From contig NZ_LIXI01000006.1 of assembly GCF_001905595.1 (NCBI RefSeq), positions 1-64,000 on the forward strand: 64,000 bases of DNA. Reading direction: 5' to 3'. Under the pieces are notes generated by a model, which was given only the letters and a program-made list of their open reading frames with translations, was not told where the DNA came from and made no database searches. This DNA is from Streptomyces sp. CB00316. Its GTDB lineage: Bacteria; Actinomycetota; Actinomycetes; Streptomycetales; Streptomycetaceae. Each line of letters starts with the position of its first letter. Position 1 is the stretch's first letter. Below are positions 49,168-59,990 of this stretch, in pieces. The position numbers and the translations under genes are program-made.

Positions 49168-50433
49168 TCAGCGCACCGGGCGTTCCGGGTCCTTGCGGTC
49201 CAGCGGGATGCGGCTGAGGAAGAGCGCGAAGACCGCCGGGTGCTGCTGGAGCAGTTCCAGCCGGCCGCCGTCCGCCTCCGCGAGGTCCCGGGCGACGGCC
49301 AGGCCGATCCCGGTGGAGTTGCGGCCGCTGATCGTCCGCTCGAAGATCCGCGCCCCCAACTCGGCCGGGACGCCGGGGCCCTCGTCGGTGACCTCGATGA
49401 CGACCTGGTTGCCGGTGACGCGGGTGCGCAGGGCGACCGTGCCGCCGCCGTGCATCAGGGAGTTCTCGATCAGCGCCGCCAGGACCTGGGCGACCGCGCC
49501 CGGCGTGCCGACCGCCCGCAGACCGTGCTTGCCCGAGCAGACCAGGGCGCGGCCGGTGGAGCGGTAGGCGGGGCGCCACTCCTCGATCTGCTGCTTGATG
49601 ACCTCGTCCAGGTCGAAGACGACGGCGGAGCCGGTCCGCGGGTCCCGGGAGTTGGTCAGCAGCCGCTCCACGACGTCGGTGAGGCGCTCGACCTGGGTGA
49701 GGGCGATGTTCGCCTCCTCCTTCACCGTCTCCGGGTCGTCGGTCACCGAGATCTCCTCGATGCGCATGGAGAGCGCGGTGAGCGGCGTACGCAGCTGGTG
49801 CGAGGCGTCCGCGGCCAGCCGGCGCTCGGCGGTCAGCATGCGGGCGATCCGCTCGGCGGAGGCGTCCAGGACATCGGCGACCCGGTCCAGCTCGGGCACC
49901 CCGTACCGCTTGTGGCGCGGGCGGGGGTCGCCGGAGCCGAGGCGTTCGGCGGTCTCGGCGAGGTCGGTGAGCGGGGAGGCGAGCCGGTTGGCCTGGCGTA
50001 CGGCGAGGAGCACGGCCGAGATGATCGCGAGCAGCGCCACCGCGCCGATGATCAGGAGCGTGCGCCCGACCTCACGGGTGACGGACGAGCGGGACTCCTC
50101 GACGGTGACCTTCTCGCCCTGCTCACCGGTCTCGGTGGCGCGCAGGACGCTGCCGGTGGGACGCTCACCGACGGCGATGGGGGCCCGGCCGGGGATCTCG
50201 ATCAGCGCGAAGCGGTCGGGGTCGATCTGCTCGGACAGCACCCCGGAGTTGATCACCTCGTCGCCCAGCAGCCGGCTGTCGACCACGCTGATCAGCCGCA
50301 GCGCCTCGGATTCGACGCTCTCCTGGGCGCTGGCGCTGATGGTGCGCGTCTCCACGATGACGAGGGAGACGCCGAAGACGGCGATGACCACGAGCACCAC
50401 GGCGAGCGTGGAGTTGATCAGCCGGCGGCGCAT
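49168..50433 (-). CDS. two-component sensor histidine kinase
   Basis: The 421-residue membrane kinase has TM1 (about 7-29), a short extracytoplasmic sensor (about 30-128), TM2 (about 129-150), HAMP (about 150-205), HisKA with phospho-acceptor His in ADASHQLRTPLTALS (about residue 218), and an HATPase_c domain (about 310-410; IENSLMHGGGTV, DEGPGVP, STGIGLAVARDLAE). Its partner is the OmpR-type regulator encoded 49 bp upstream. The signal is unknown. Confidence 0.95.
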   Translation of the reverse strand: MRRRLINSTLAVVLVVIAVFGVSLVIVETRTISASAQESVESEALRLISVVDSRLLGDEVINSGVLSEQIDPDRFALIEIPGRAPIAVGERPTGSVLRATETGEQGEKVTVEESRSSVTREVGRTLLIIGAVALLAIISAVLLAVRQANRLASPLTDLAETAERLGSGDPRPRHKRYGVPELDRVADVLDASAERIARMLTAERRLAADASHQLRTPLTALSMRIEEISVTDDPETVKEEANIALTQVERLTDVVERLLTNSRDPRTGSAVVFDLDEVIKQQIEEWRPAYRSTGRALVCSGKHGLRAVGTPGAVAQVLAALIENSLMHGGGTVALRTRVTGNQVVIEVTDEGPGVPAELGARIFERTISGRNSTGIGLAVARDLAEADGGRLELLQQHPAVFALFLSRIPLDRKDPERPVR

Positions 50434-50482
50434 GGCCGCCGGTCCTGTGGCTGTGCTTCAAGAGGCATGGGTGCTTCGTACG

Positions 50483-51160
<678 letters not shown>

Positions 51161-51650
51161 GGACCGATGGTAGTCCGGCCGGGACGTGCGAGGTGAGGCC
51201 CGCGACGCCGCCTGTGGGTCACCGTCGAAATCCGGACATGGACCTTCGAATGTGGGAGCCTGATTCCACGATTGCCTGTGATCCATGTCTCAAGTCCTTC
51301 CATATGCCGCCGTGTCGTGTCGTATGGTGTCCCGACGCCTGTTGCACTGATGAAGGACCTTTGGGCCGCCATGAGCGCCAAGGGTCTCTTCTGTGTGTCG
51401 GGCCGGTTCGCGCCGACCCGTAGTGAGTGATTGACCTGTGAGCCGGGCCCGGAGCGTGTGAACGCGATCCGGGTGTGGATCCCGACGCGGTACTTCCCCG
51501 CCCCGCCGCCGAACGCTCCGACCGGAGCCCGGCCCCGGGGCGAGTCCCCCTCAGGCGTGGGGATGGGGTGCGGCCGCGCCGGTGCCGGCTACCCCCACCG
51601 GGCGCGCACCGCTCACGAGGCGAGCGCGTCCCGACCAGCAAGGATCGACC
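51161..51650. other. 490-bp divergent region upstream of the POT transporter
   Basis: It contains an A/T-richer promoter-like patch (51240-51345) with TATGGT at about 51322-51327, then a possible leader ORF at 51350-51430, then about 200 bp of GC-rich sequence before the transporter start. The transcript leader of the transporter could thus be long and regulated. No RNA family was recognised. Confidence 0.45.
51350..51430 (+). CDS. possible 26-residue leader peptide
   Basis: ATG 51350 opens MKDLWAAMSAKGLFCVSGRF and ends TRSE at TGA 51428-51430. It lies about 22 bp after a TATGGT hexamer and 220 bp before the POT transporter. There is no strong ribosome-binding site. It could be a leader peptide or chance. 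It is too short for family assignment. Confidence 0.3.
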   Translation: MKDLWAAMSAKGLFCVSGRFAPTRSE

Positions 51651-53135
<1,485 letters not shown>

Positions 53136-53160
53136 CGTCGCACCACCTGTAGCGATACGC

Positions 53161-53208
53161 GGAGAAGGGCCGTCGCACCGGAATGCTCCGGTGCGACGGC
53201 CCTTCTCC
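53161..53208. terminator. very strong bidirectional terminator
   Basis: A perfect 22-bp stem (53161-53182 with 53187-53208) has a 4-nt loop. It separates the POT gene from the convergent surface-protein operon and is the strongest hairpin in the window. Confidence 0.9.
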
Positions 53209-53231
53209 TCGCGTGCCTGCGCGCCGGTGGC

Positions 53232-54668
53232 TCAGCGCGGGGAGCGCAGCCGCCGCCACGGGGTGAACGTGAACACCGCGCCGCCCAGCAGGATCGCCGT
53301 ACCCGCGACCAGGCCGAGCGCGCGCAGGGCGCCGTCACCCTCGGCGCCGGTGGCCGCCAGGCCGCCGCCCGAGTCCGTACCGCCGCCGGACGCCGCCGCT
53401 CCGCCCGAGCCAGCCGTGCCGCCGCCGCCGGAGCCCGTGCCTCCGGACGCGCCGCCCGGCTGGGCGGAGGTGTCCAGCTCCAGGGAGACCGCCACATCGG
53501 CGGGCGGGGTGCAGGTCGTCGTCGTACCGGCGGCCATCACCGTCAGGACGCCCGGGCTGAGCGTGGACCTGCCGCTCGCGCCGGGCTTGTACGTGCCGGT
53601 GAGGTCCGGGATCTCGATCGGGGCGCCGGTCTTGATGACCTCCTTGTTCAGCGGCCCCTCGACCGCGACCGTGCCCTGGTCGGCCCCGCCGAGCTCGACC
53701 TCCATGGAGGGCTTGACCTGGTCGGCCGGGATGTCGATGGGGCTGTCCATCACGGACTTGCCGAACTTCACGGTGAGGTCGTAGGCGCCGCCGTTCTTCC
53801 TGGCGCTGATCCGGACCGGGGAGGTGGCGTTCTTGTCGCCGATGGGGGTCTTGCAGGCGTAGGCGACGGAGACCTCCTTGCCGGGGAAGTCGGTCTCGCC
53901 TCCGGTGCCGCCGGTGCTGCCGCCGGAGGTGGTGGTTCCGCCGCTGCCGGTGCTTCCGGTGCTTCCGCCGGACGTCGTGCCGCCTGCGGAGGTGGTGCCT
54001 CCGGTCGTGGTGCCTCCGGTCGTGGTGCCTCCGGTGGTCGTGGAGCCCCCGGGGTCCGTGCCACCCGTCGTCGTACCGCCGGAGTCCGTACCTCCGGATG
54101 TGGTGCCGCCCGTGCTGGAGCCCCCCTCCGTCACCTTGATCGTGGCACCCGGCTGAACCGTCTCCTTGGGGGCGCACTTGGTGTCCGTGGAGATCGGCTT
54201 CGAGACGTTGATCGTGTACGCGCCCGGGGTCAGCGTGATCTCCCCGGCCCTCTCCAGCTTCAGCTTGGCCTTCATGTCCGGCAGCAGCATGGGGCTGTTC
54301 TTGGGGATGGGCGGGTTCTGCCGGGGACCCTCCAGCTTCAGCCCGCCGCTCGCCGCACCGCCCAGCGTGATGGTGCCGGTCGGCTTCACCGTGTCCTTGC
54401 CCAGGTCCAGCACGTCGGGGTTCTTGGAGGCGGCGTCGACCGTCTTCCAGACGATCTCGATCTCGTCGCCGACCTTCGCCTCGGCCGGGGCGGTCAGCAG
54501 CACCTTCGTGGTGCCCTGGACCGGGGGCAGCCCCGAGATCGGCGGCGGAACGCACTCCGTCGCGTAACTGACCTCGGCGGCCCGGGCCGGGCTCGCGGCC
54601 AGCACGATGCCCGCGCCGCCGAGCATCAGCGCGATCCCGGCCGCGCTCATCCTCCGTTGCGTGTCCAC
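53232..54668 (-). CDS. secreted surface protein with LAATG sortase signal and two related domains
   Basis: The 478-residue protein has a signal peptide (about 1-32). A first domain (about 33-185) starts EVSYATECVPPPISGLPPVQ, and a Gly/Thr-rich linker (about 186-255) carries TGGTT repeats. A second domain (about 260-400) starts VSVAYACKTPIGDKNATSPV. The tail ends with LAATG (437-441), a hydrophobic segment and Arg residues: a cell-wall sorting signal. LAxTG is the motif used by class E sortases of Streptomyces. The second domain is clearly related to the protein at 56720-57439. GTG 54668 has GAAGGGA upstream and overlaps the preceding gene by 22 bp. Confidence 0.85.
   Translation of the reverse strand: MDTQRRMSAAGIALMLGGAGIVLAASPARAAEVSYATECVPPPISGLPPVQGTTKVLLTAPAEAKVGDEIEIVWKTVDAASKNPDVLDLGKDTVKPTGTITLGGAASGGLKLEGPRQNPPIPKNSPMLLPDMKAKLKLERAGEITLTPGAYTINVSKPISTDTKCAPKETVQPGATIKVTEGGSSTGGTTSGGTDSGGTTTGGTDPGGSTTTGGTTTGGTTTGGTTSAGGTTSGGSTGSTGSGGTTTSGGSTGGTGGETDFPGKEVSVAYACKTPIGDKNATSPVRISARKNGGAYDLTVKFGKSVMDSPIDIPADQVKPSMEVELGGADQGTVAVEGPLNKEVIKTGAPIEIPDLTGTYKPGASGRSTLSPGVLTVMAAGTTTTCTPPADVAVSLELDTSAQPGGASGGTGSGGGGTAGSGGAAASGGGTDSGGGLAATGAEGDGALRALGLVAGTAILLGGAVFTFTPWRRLRSPR
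54001..54050 (-). repeat. 15-bp tandem repeats encoding the TTGG linker
   Basis: The unit GGTCGTGGTGCCTCC is repeated three times with small changes in the region encoding the Thr/Gly linker of the LAATG protein. Such repeats change length readily by slippage, so linker length may vary between strains. Confidence 0.7.
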
Positions 54669-55738
54669 GCTTGTCCCTTCGTCGTGGGTGGGGGTCGGTT
54701 CTCCGGCGGTGCGGAACACCGGATATCTGGCGGTGCGGAGTCCTGGGTGAACCACGGCAGCGCGGCCGGGGCGGGGGGCGCCTTGGCGGCGGGCGTACGC
54801 GTGCGGTGCGCGTGGCGGGCCACCAGGCCGGCGGGACGGGGGCGGACCTTGTCCACGACGGCCATGCCGATACGGAAGAAGGCGGCCGGGACGACCAGGC
54901 AGAGCAGCACCCAGAAGAGCGTGACGCCCCACGGGCGGCTCACCCCCCACGGCTGTTCGGCCAGCACCTTCGTCCCGTACCGCAGGGAGACCTGGTAGTC
55001 GCCGTGCGCGCCGGCGGAGAGTTCGACCGGCAGCCTGATCTGCGCCTTGCCGCCGGGCGCGACCGTGCCGCGCCACTGGCGTTCCTCCCACTGCGGGGCG
55101 TAGACGCCGTGCGCCGTGCCGATCTCGAAGACGGGGTCCTCCACGGGCGCGGGCCCCAGATTGCCGACGGTGAAGACCAACTGCCGGGCGGGCGGGGCGC
55201 CGAACCAGGTGAGCAGCGAACTCCCGCCCTCCAGCCGGGTGGTGGCCAGCACCGCGAGCCTTCCCTCGTCGGCCGCGGGCGGCAGCGGGGCTGTGGGATG
55301 GCTCGCCACCGTGAACACCGCGTCGAACAAAGCCTGTTCGCCGGTCACCGTGGCGACGTGCACCACGCAGGGGCAGGGCTCGGGCGGCTCGGCCACCGGC
55401 AGCTTCTTGCTGAAGGAGCCCTTCTTGTCGGTGGTGACGGCCCGACCGTCGGCGTTGGCGCAGGAATTGGTGCCGCCGATCACGCCCCGCTCCGGGGTGG
55501 ACCGGCCGCAGATCAGGAGCATCAGCAACGCCTCGGAGCGCCAGCCACCGCCCTTGACGGTGATCTCACCGCCCTTGCCCGCCTCCTTCCTGGAGAGGGT
55601 GACGGAGGGACCGTCTCCATCGGCCGCCTGTGCCGTCGGGGCGGCGGTGACCGGGGCCGCCGCCAGGGCCAGGAGAACGGCGAGGAGGAGCAGGAGAGTT
55701 GCCGGCACGCGGCTACCGACTCCCGGGTGCTGCGTCAC
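54647..55738 (-). CDS. exported membrane-anchored protein with neocarzinostatin-like domain
   Basis: The 363-residue protein has a signal peptide (about 1-38, LLLLLAVLLALAAAPVTA) and an Ig-like domain (about 45-150: VTLSRKEAGKGGEITVKGGG, two pairs of cysteines) that resembles the neocarzinostatin apoprotein fold. A second beta domain (about 155-270) and a membrane segment (about 273-292) follow, then a basic, Pro-rich cytoplasmic tail. Binding of a small hydrophobic ligand is possible but unproven. The GTG start overlaps the upstream stop (GTGA, 55735-55738), and the 3' end overlaps the LAATG gene start. Confidence 0.75.
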   Translation of the reverse strand: MTQHPGVGSRVPATLLLLLAVLLALAAAPVTAAPTAQAADGDGPSVTLSRKEAGKGGEITVKGGGWRSEALLMLLICGRSTPERGVIGGTNSCANADGRAVTTDKKGSFSKKLPVAEPPEPCPCVVHVATVTGEQALFDAVFTVASHPTAPLPPAADEGRLAVLATTRLEGGSSLLTWFGAPPARQLVFTVGNLGPAPVEDPVFEIGTAHGVYAPQWEERQWRGTVAPGGKAQIRLPVELSAGAHGDYQVSLRYGTKVLAEQPWGVSRPWGVTLFWVLLCLVVPAAFFRIGMAVVDKVRPRPAGLVARHAHRTRTPAAKAPPAPAALPWFTQDSAPPDIRCSAPPENRPPPTTKGQAWTRNGG

Positions 55739-56688
55739 GATTCCGCTCCCGCCTTCACCAAGGGCCTGGATTCCTCTGCCGGTTGCCCACCGTGCGGCCC
55801 GGTGGCCGGGCGGGTCGTCGCCGCGCCGCGCCGGTCTCGCCGCCGGTACGCCCCGGTGCCGAGCACAGCCAGTACGCCGAGCGCCAACAGCCCGCCCCCG
55901 GCGACCGGCGCCACCGGGACGTACGCCGCCGAGGCAGCCGCCTCGTCCCGCGCCCCGCCCTCCGCGGCGACCCGCAGCCGTACGGTGACAAAGTCCAACG
56001 CCGGTGCTTCCGGCCAGGGTTCGGTGAGCTCCACCCGGCGGCCGGGGGCCAGCTCCACGTCCAGCGGCCGGGCCCGCCGGTCCAGCAGCGTGCCGAACAC
56101 CCCGTCCGCGCGCACGGCCAGCCGCGGCCGCAGGGGTGTGTTGCCCCGGTTGACCAGGGCGTACCGGATGGTCCGGCCCGACACCTCGACGTCCTCCACG
56201 GTGAGCGCCGCCAGGGTGGGGCCGCCGACCCTGGCTCGCACCGGTACGCGCCTCTCCTCGCCCCCGTCGGCCGCCGCCACGATCTCCCCCGCGAGGTCGC
56301 CCGGCGTCGCGTTGCCCGGCAGGGCGAGCGCGAACGGCACGTCGGCACGGGTCCGGGCCGGCACGGTGACCGTGTCCGCCGCGAACCGGAGCCACGGCCC
56401 GGCCCGGCCGTCGCCCCGCAGCCGTACGGTCAGCGGGGCGCGGGTCGGGTTGGTCACCGAGAGCCGGTCCTGGAGCACCGTCGCGGGAGCGCCCTCCAGG
56501 TAGACGTACGGCCGGGCATCCCGGCCGGCGCTCCCGCCGCCCGCGGGCCGGGCCGTCCAGCCCGCCGGGGCGCCGGGGCCGTCGTCGGCCGCCGCCGCAG
56601 GTGCGAGGAGCAGCGCCGGCAGCAGGGCGGCGAGCAGGCGTACGCACAGGGTCCACGGCAGGCGTACGTACGGGGTCGACGGATCCAT
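55735..56688 (-). CDS. DUF916/WxL-associated-like secreted protein with C-terminal anchor
   Basis: The 317-residue protein has a signal peptide (about 1-34), then Ig-like beta domains (about 60-245). The first reads like the peptidoglycan-binding part of DUF916 proteins (LSVTNPTRAPLTVRLRGDGR, VPFALALPGNATPGDLAGEI), which in Gram-positive bacteria are encoded with WxL surface proteins. A single C-terminal membrane segment (about 253-275) precedes a basic tail. Ala-rich composition makes the family call approximate. It is coupled to the next gene by a 4-bp overlap; 31 bp separates it from the LPKTG gene upstream. Confidence 0.75.
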   Translation of the reverse strand: MDPSTPYVRLPWTLCVRLLAALLPALLLAPAAAADDGPGAPAGWTARPAGGGSAGRDARPYVYLEGAPATVLQDRLSVTNPTRAPLTVRLRGDGRAGPWLRFAADTVTVPARTRADVPFALALPGNATPGDLAGEIVAAADGGEERRVPVRARVGGPTLAALTVEDVEVSGRTIRYALVNRGNTPLRPRLAVRADGVFGTLLDRRARPLDVELAPGRRVELTEPWPEAPALDFVTVRLRVAAEGGARDEAAASAAYVPVAPVAGGGLLALGVLAVLGTGAYRRRDRRGAATTRPATGPHGGQPAEESRPLVKAGAES

Positions 56689-56719
56689 GGCGGCTCCCTC
56701 ACGCTGACGGTCGCGGCGT

Positions 56720-57439
56720 TCAGCCCGTGGGTCGCTGTCCTCGCCGGGTCAGCCAGAGCACTCCGGCCGCCCCGGTCAGGAGCACGGTTCCGCCGAGGGT
56801 GCCGAGCGCCGCCGCCGAGTCGAGCGGGCCGGTCTTCGGCAGTTCGCCGCCGCCGGAGGTACTGCCTCCGGTGCCGGTCGAGCCGCCTGCCGTGGAGCCC
56901 CCCGATCCCCCTGATCCCCCGGCGCCCTGGACGTCGAGTCGCAGGGAGGGGCCCGGGCTGTTCTTCGGCGTACAGGTCGTGGTCGTACCGAGCGCCTTGA
57001 TGGTGAGCACCCCGGCGGTGAAGGTGACCTTGCCGCTCTTCTTCGGGGTGTACGTCCCCGACAAGTCACTGATCTTGATGGGGGTGTTGGCCGGAATCGC
57101 CTCGGCGTTCGCCGGTCCCGAGACCTGGACCCTCCCCGTCTCCGCACCGCCGACCTCGATCGCGGCGCTCGGGTCCATGGCCCCCCTGCCCAGCTCGACC
57201 GGGCTGGAGGAGACGCCCTTCCGGAAGGACATGGTGAGCTTGTAGCCGCTGCCGCTCTTGACGCTCTTGATGTCTATGGGCGAGACGGCCCCCTTGGGCC
57301 CGATGGGCGTCTCGCACTGGTAATTGACGTCCACGACCTCTGCGTGGGCGGCGGGCGCGGCCATCAGGGCCACCGAGCCCGCCATCGCGACCGTGAGCGC
57401 GGCCGTCAGAGCGAGAGCTGTCCGCTTCTGGTTCGACAC
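56720..57439 (-). CDS. LPKTG-anchored surface protein
   Basis: The 239-residue protein has a signal peptide (about 1-33), a single domain (about 34-170) starting VVDVNYQCETPIGPKGAVSP, a Gly/Ser/Thr linker, then LPKTG (200-204), a hydrophobic segment and RRGQRPTG. The domain is homologous to the second domain of the LAATG protein: shared are the Cys-x-TPIG start, the GPANAEAIPANTPIKI-like segment and LTIKALGTTTTCTP. It is the first gene of the operon. GTG 57439 has GAGGGG upstream. Its sortase is not in the window. Confidence 0.88.
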   Translation of the reverse strand: MSNQKRTALALTAALTVAMAGSVALMAAPAAHAEVVDVNYQCETPIGPKGAVSPIDIKSVKSGSGYKLTMSFRKGVSSSPVELGRGAMDPSAAIEVGGAETGRVQVSGPANAEAIPANTPIKISDLSGTYTPKKSGKVTFTAGVLTIKALGTTTTCTPKNSPGPSLRLDVQGAGGSGGSGGSTAGGSTGTGGSTSGGGELPKTGPLDSAAALGTLGGTVLLTGAAGVLWLTRRGQRPTG

Positions 57440-57607
57440 CTCGTGTTCCCCTCATGCCGGACGTCGCCGCGCGCCACGATCCGTACGGGCGCTCGTTGCT
57501 GACGACACATCAGATTGGGCGCTCAAGGTACGCCCGGGGCCTGATGGAGGGAAGACAAAGAGCGCGCCGGATCGGCGCGCTCCTCGATGTGCGGGATGCC
57601 TCTGCTG

Positions 57608-58099
57608 CTACGCGGGGGCGGCGAGCTCCGCCCAGACGGTCTTGCCCGGCGTCTCCGGCGTACGCTGCACGCCCCAGTCAAGGCAGAGGCGCTGCACAAT
57701 GAACATGCCGTGCCCGCCGGGGCGGCCGGCGCGGTGCGGCGTACGGGGGGCGGGCTGGCCGGCCCCCCGGTCGACGACCTCGACTCGCAGCGCCTCGGGC
57801 GTACGGCCGATCCGGAGCTCTTCGGGACCCTCGGCATGCAGGCAGGCATTGGTCACGAGCTCGGAGACGACCAGCAGGACGTCCTCGGCCGCCGCCCGGC
57901 GGTCCGCGCTGGACGCCGGGAGCCATCCCCAGTCGTGCAGGGCCTGCCGGGCGAAATCACGGGCCATGGGGACGATGCCACTGGCCTGCCCGAGTGAGAG
58001 CGTGCGCCACTGCCGCTCGGCCGGAACGGGCGAGGCTGCGCCCGCTCCTTCCGGCTCGCGGCCGAGGTCGCCCGGCGGATGCTGCCGGGTGGTGCTCAT
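57608..58099 (-). CDS. anti-sigma factor-type ATP-binding kinase (RsbW-like)
   Basis: The 163-residue protein is a GHKL ATPase of the anti-sigma/serine kinase type. Box N is VVSELVTNACLHA (about residues 81-93), and the G1/G2 boxes are VVDRGAG and GGHGMFIVQRLC. It should bind the SigF-class sigma factor encoded at 58947 and phosphorylate a STAS antagonist. Many such kinases exist in Streptomyces; nearness to the sigma and STAS genes is the argument for this pairing. It lies downstream of the STAS gene with 191 bp between. Confidence 0.88.
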   Translation of the reverse strand: MSTTRQHPPGDLGREPEGAGAASPVPAERQWRTLSLGQASGIVPMARDFARQALHDWGWLPASSADRRAAAEDVLLVVSELVTNACLHAEGPEELRIGRTPEALRVEVVDRGAGQPAPRTPHRAGRPGGHGMFIVQRLCLDWGVQRTPETPGKTVWAELAAPA

Positions 58100-58290
58100 C
58101 AGCGCTTCACCTCACCGATTCGCCATGTCGCGTTTGAACAGAAATGATCAGTTGTCGACTGTGCCGGATCTTTGCGGGATGCCGACGGGGGTCTCCTGCC
58201 CGGCCGAACCCTTACGACACCCACTTCGGGCTGTCGATCGCTCAACACGGCCGCCATCCGGGACGACGCGCGAAGCGCACCGTACCGGAT

Positions 58291-58665
58291 CTAGGTCCGT
58301 AGAGCGTCTTCGAGCGTGGCGTGGACGGTGAAGACCGCCTCCGCGCCGGTGATCTCGAAGACTCTCGCCACGACCGGTTGCATTCCGGCCAGATGAACCG
58401 CCCCTCCGGCCGCCTCCGCCTTGAGGCGGGCACCGAGCAGCACGTTCAGCCCGGTGGAGTCGCAGAAGTCCAGGCGTGAGCAGTCGACCACGAGGCGTGA
58501 CCGCCCTTGCTCGACCGCGCTCTCCAGCGGCTCCCGCAGCAGATCGGCGGTGTGGTGATCGAGCTCACCCACCGGAGTCACGACCTCGCTGCGCCCCTCG
58601 GTCCGGGCCTCGACCTGAAGCCGACCCCGGTTCGCACTGCCGACCGTCCCGCGGTCCATGCCCAT
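58291..58665 (-). CDS. STAS domain anti-sigma factor antagonist
   Basis: The 124-residue protein is an anti-anti-sigma factor. Its STAS core reads VTPVGELDHHTADLLREPLE and LVVDCSRLDFCDSTGLNVLL, where the Ser of DST is the phosphorylation site. It should free the sigma factor by binding the kinase when unphosphorylated. ATG 58665 or ATG 58659 may be the start; 58659 is better spaced from GAAGAGG. It is divergent from the sigma gene (281 bp). In S. coelicolor a similar set (SigI with PrsI and ArsI) lies beside the hut genes, as far as I recall. Confidence 0.88.
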   Translation of the reverse strand: MGMDRGTVGSANRGRLQVEARTEGRSEVVTPVGELDHHTADLLREPLESAVEQGRSRLVVDCSRLDFCDSTGLNVLLGARLKAEAAGGAVHLAGMQPVVARVFEITGAEAVFTVHATLEDALRT

Positions 58666-58814
58666 GTACCTCTTCGCCGTCCGTCACCGTGCGCGTCAAT
58701 GCCTGTGCGGCTGAATGCAGAGCTGCCGCCGACGTGCCTAAAACAGTACGCGTTTCGTGGGCCACGCGGTAGTCGGAGACCTCAACAAACCGGACATATA
58801 CGGTCAATTGGCGC

Positions 58815-58841
58815 TTGTAACTGCTGGCAGGAACCGGGTAA
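58815..58841 (+). promoter_or_regulatory. candidate SigF/B-class promoter of the sigma gene
   Basis: GGGTAA at 58836-58841 is preceded by TTGTAA (58815-58820) with 15 bp between, resembling the GTTT...GGGTAT promoters read by SigB/SigF-type factors. The transcript would start about 95 bp upstream of ATG 58947, allowing autoregulation. Confidence 0.4.
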
Positions 58842-58946
58842 GGGTAGAGGGACACCTCAAACACGACCGGCTTTGGAGGCGCCGCTTCACCGCAGGAACA
58901 CGTATGGGCATCGGCAGCCATATGCCGAGAACGATGGAGGAGACCC

Positions 58947-59942
58947 ATGTCACCCCGGCTCGACGAAGCGCGTACCCCCAACGCGCCGTCGGCATGTCCT
59001 CAGGGACCGACCAATTCCGACTCCCCCGCCGCGACCGCCGTTCCCGGCCCGCGCACCAGCTCCACCACCAGCATCATCAGCACCACCCCTGACTCTTCCG
59101 GCGAGGGGCTCGATGGCTTCACGGGGCTCTTCACGGGGCTCGAAGGACTGCCCGAGATCCCGCCCTACGCCGAAGTGGGGGCTCTGGACGCCAGGGCCCT
59201 GTCGAAGACGCTCTTCGAGCGCCTCGAATCCCTCGAAGAGGGCACGCACGAGTACGCGTACGTCCGCAACACCCTCGTCGAGCTCAACCTCGCGCTCGTC
59301 AAGTTCGCCGCCTCCCGGTTCCGCTCGCGCAGCGAGCCGATGGAGGACATCGTCCAGGTCGGCACCATCGGCCTGATCAAGGCGATCGACCGCTTCGAGC
59401 TGAGCCGCGGTGTCGAGTTCCCGACGTTCGCGATGCCGACCATCGTCGGCGAGATCAAGAGGTTCTTCCGCGACACCAGCTGGTCCGTGCGCGTCCCGCG
59501 CCGGCTCCAGGAGCTCCGGCTCGACCTGGCCAAGGCGACGGACGAGCTCTCCCAGCAGCTGGACCGCGCGCCCACCGTGGCGGAGCTGTCCGAGCGCCTC
59601 GGCATCACGCCGGACGAGGTCGTCGAGGGCATGTCCGCGAGCAACGCGTACACCGCGAGCTCACTGGACGCCAAGCCCGAGGAGGACGACAGCGAGGGCG
59701 CCCTCGCCGACCGCCTCGGCTACGAGGACCACGGGCTCGAAGGCATCGAGTACGTCGAGTCCCTGAAGCCGCTGATCGCCGCGCTGCCCGCGCGGGACCG
59801 GATGATCCTCTCGCTCCGCTTCGTCAGCAATATGACGCAGTCGGAGATCGGGGAGGAGCTGGGCATCTCGCAGATGCACGTGTCCCGGCTGCTCTCGCGC
59901 ACGCTGGTCAAGCTCCGCAAGGGGCTGACCCTGGAGGAGTAG
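58947..59942 (+). CDS. sigI: SigF/SigB-class RNA polymerase sigma factor
   Basis: The 331-residue sigma factor has region 2 (about 95-175; KFAASRFRSRSEPMEDIVQV, DRFELSRGVEFPTFAMPTIV), region 3 (about 175-245; RRLQELRLDLAKATDELSQQ) and region 4 (about 270-325; LPARDRMILSLRFVSNMTQS, GISQMHVSRLLSRTLVKLRK). This is the stress/development subfamily of Streptomyces. The N-terminal 80 residues are Pro/Ser/Thr-rich. GGAGGAG precedes ATG 58947. The symbol sigI rests on the recalled neighbourhood (hutI next to it, with STAS and kinase genes) and is less certain than the class. Confidence 0.9.
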   Translation: MSPRLDEARTPNAPSACPQGPTNSDSPAATAVPGPRTSSTTSIISTTPDSSGEGLDGFTGLFTGLEGLPEIPPYAEVGALDARALSKTLFERLESLEEGTHEYAYVRNTLVELNLALVKFAASRFRSRSEPMEDIVQVGTIGLIKAIDRFELSRGVEFPTFAMPTIVGEIKRFFRDTSWSVRVPRRLQELRLDLAKATDELSQQLDRAPTVAELSERLGITPDEVVEGMSASNAYTASSLDAKPEEDDSEGALADRLGYEDHGLEGIEYVESLKPLIAALPARDRMILSLRFVSNMTQSEIGEELGISQMHVSRLLSRTLVKLRKGLTLEE

Positions 59943-59990
59943 CCGAACCCGGTCCGCCGCCCTTCGCGGGGCCGCGCGGGCCGGTGCCGA

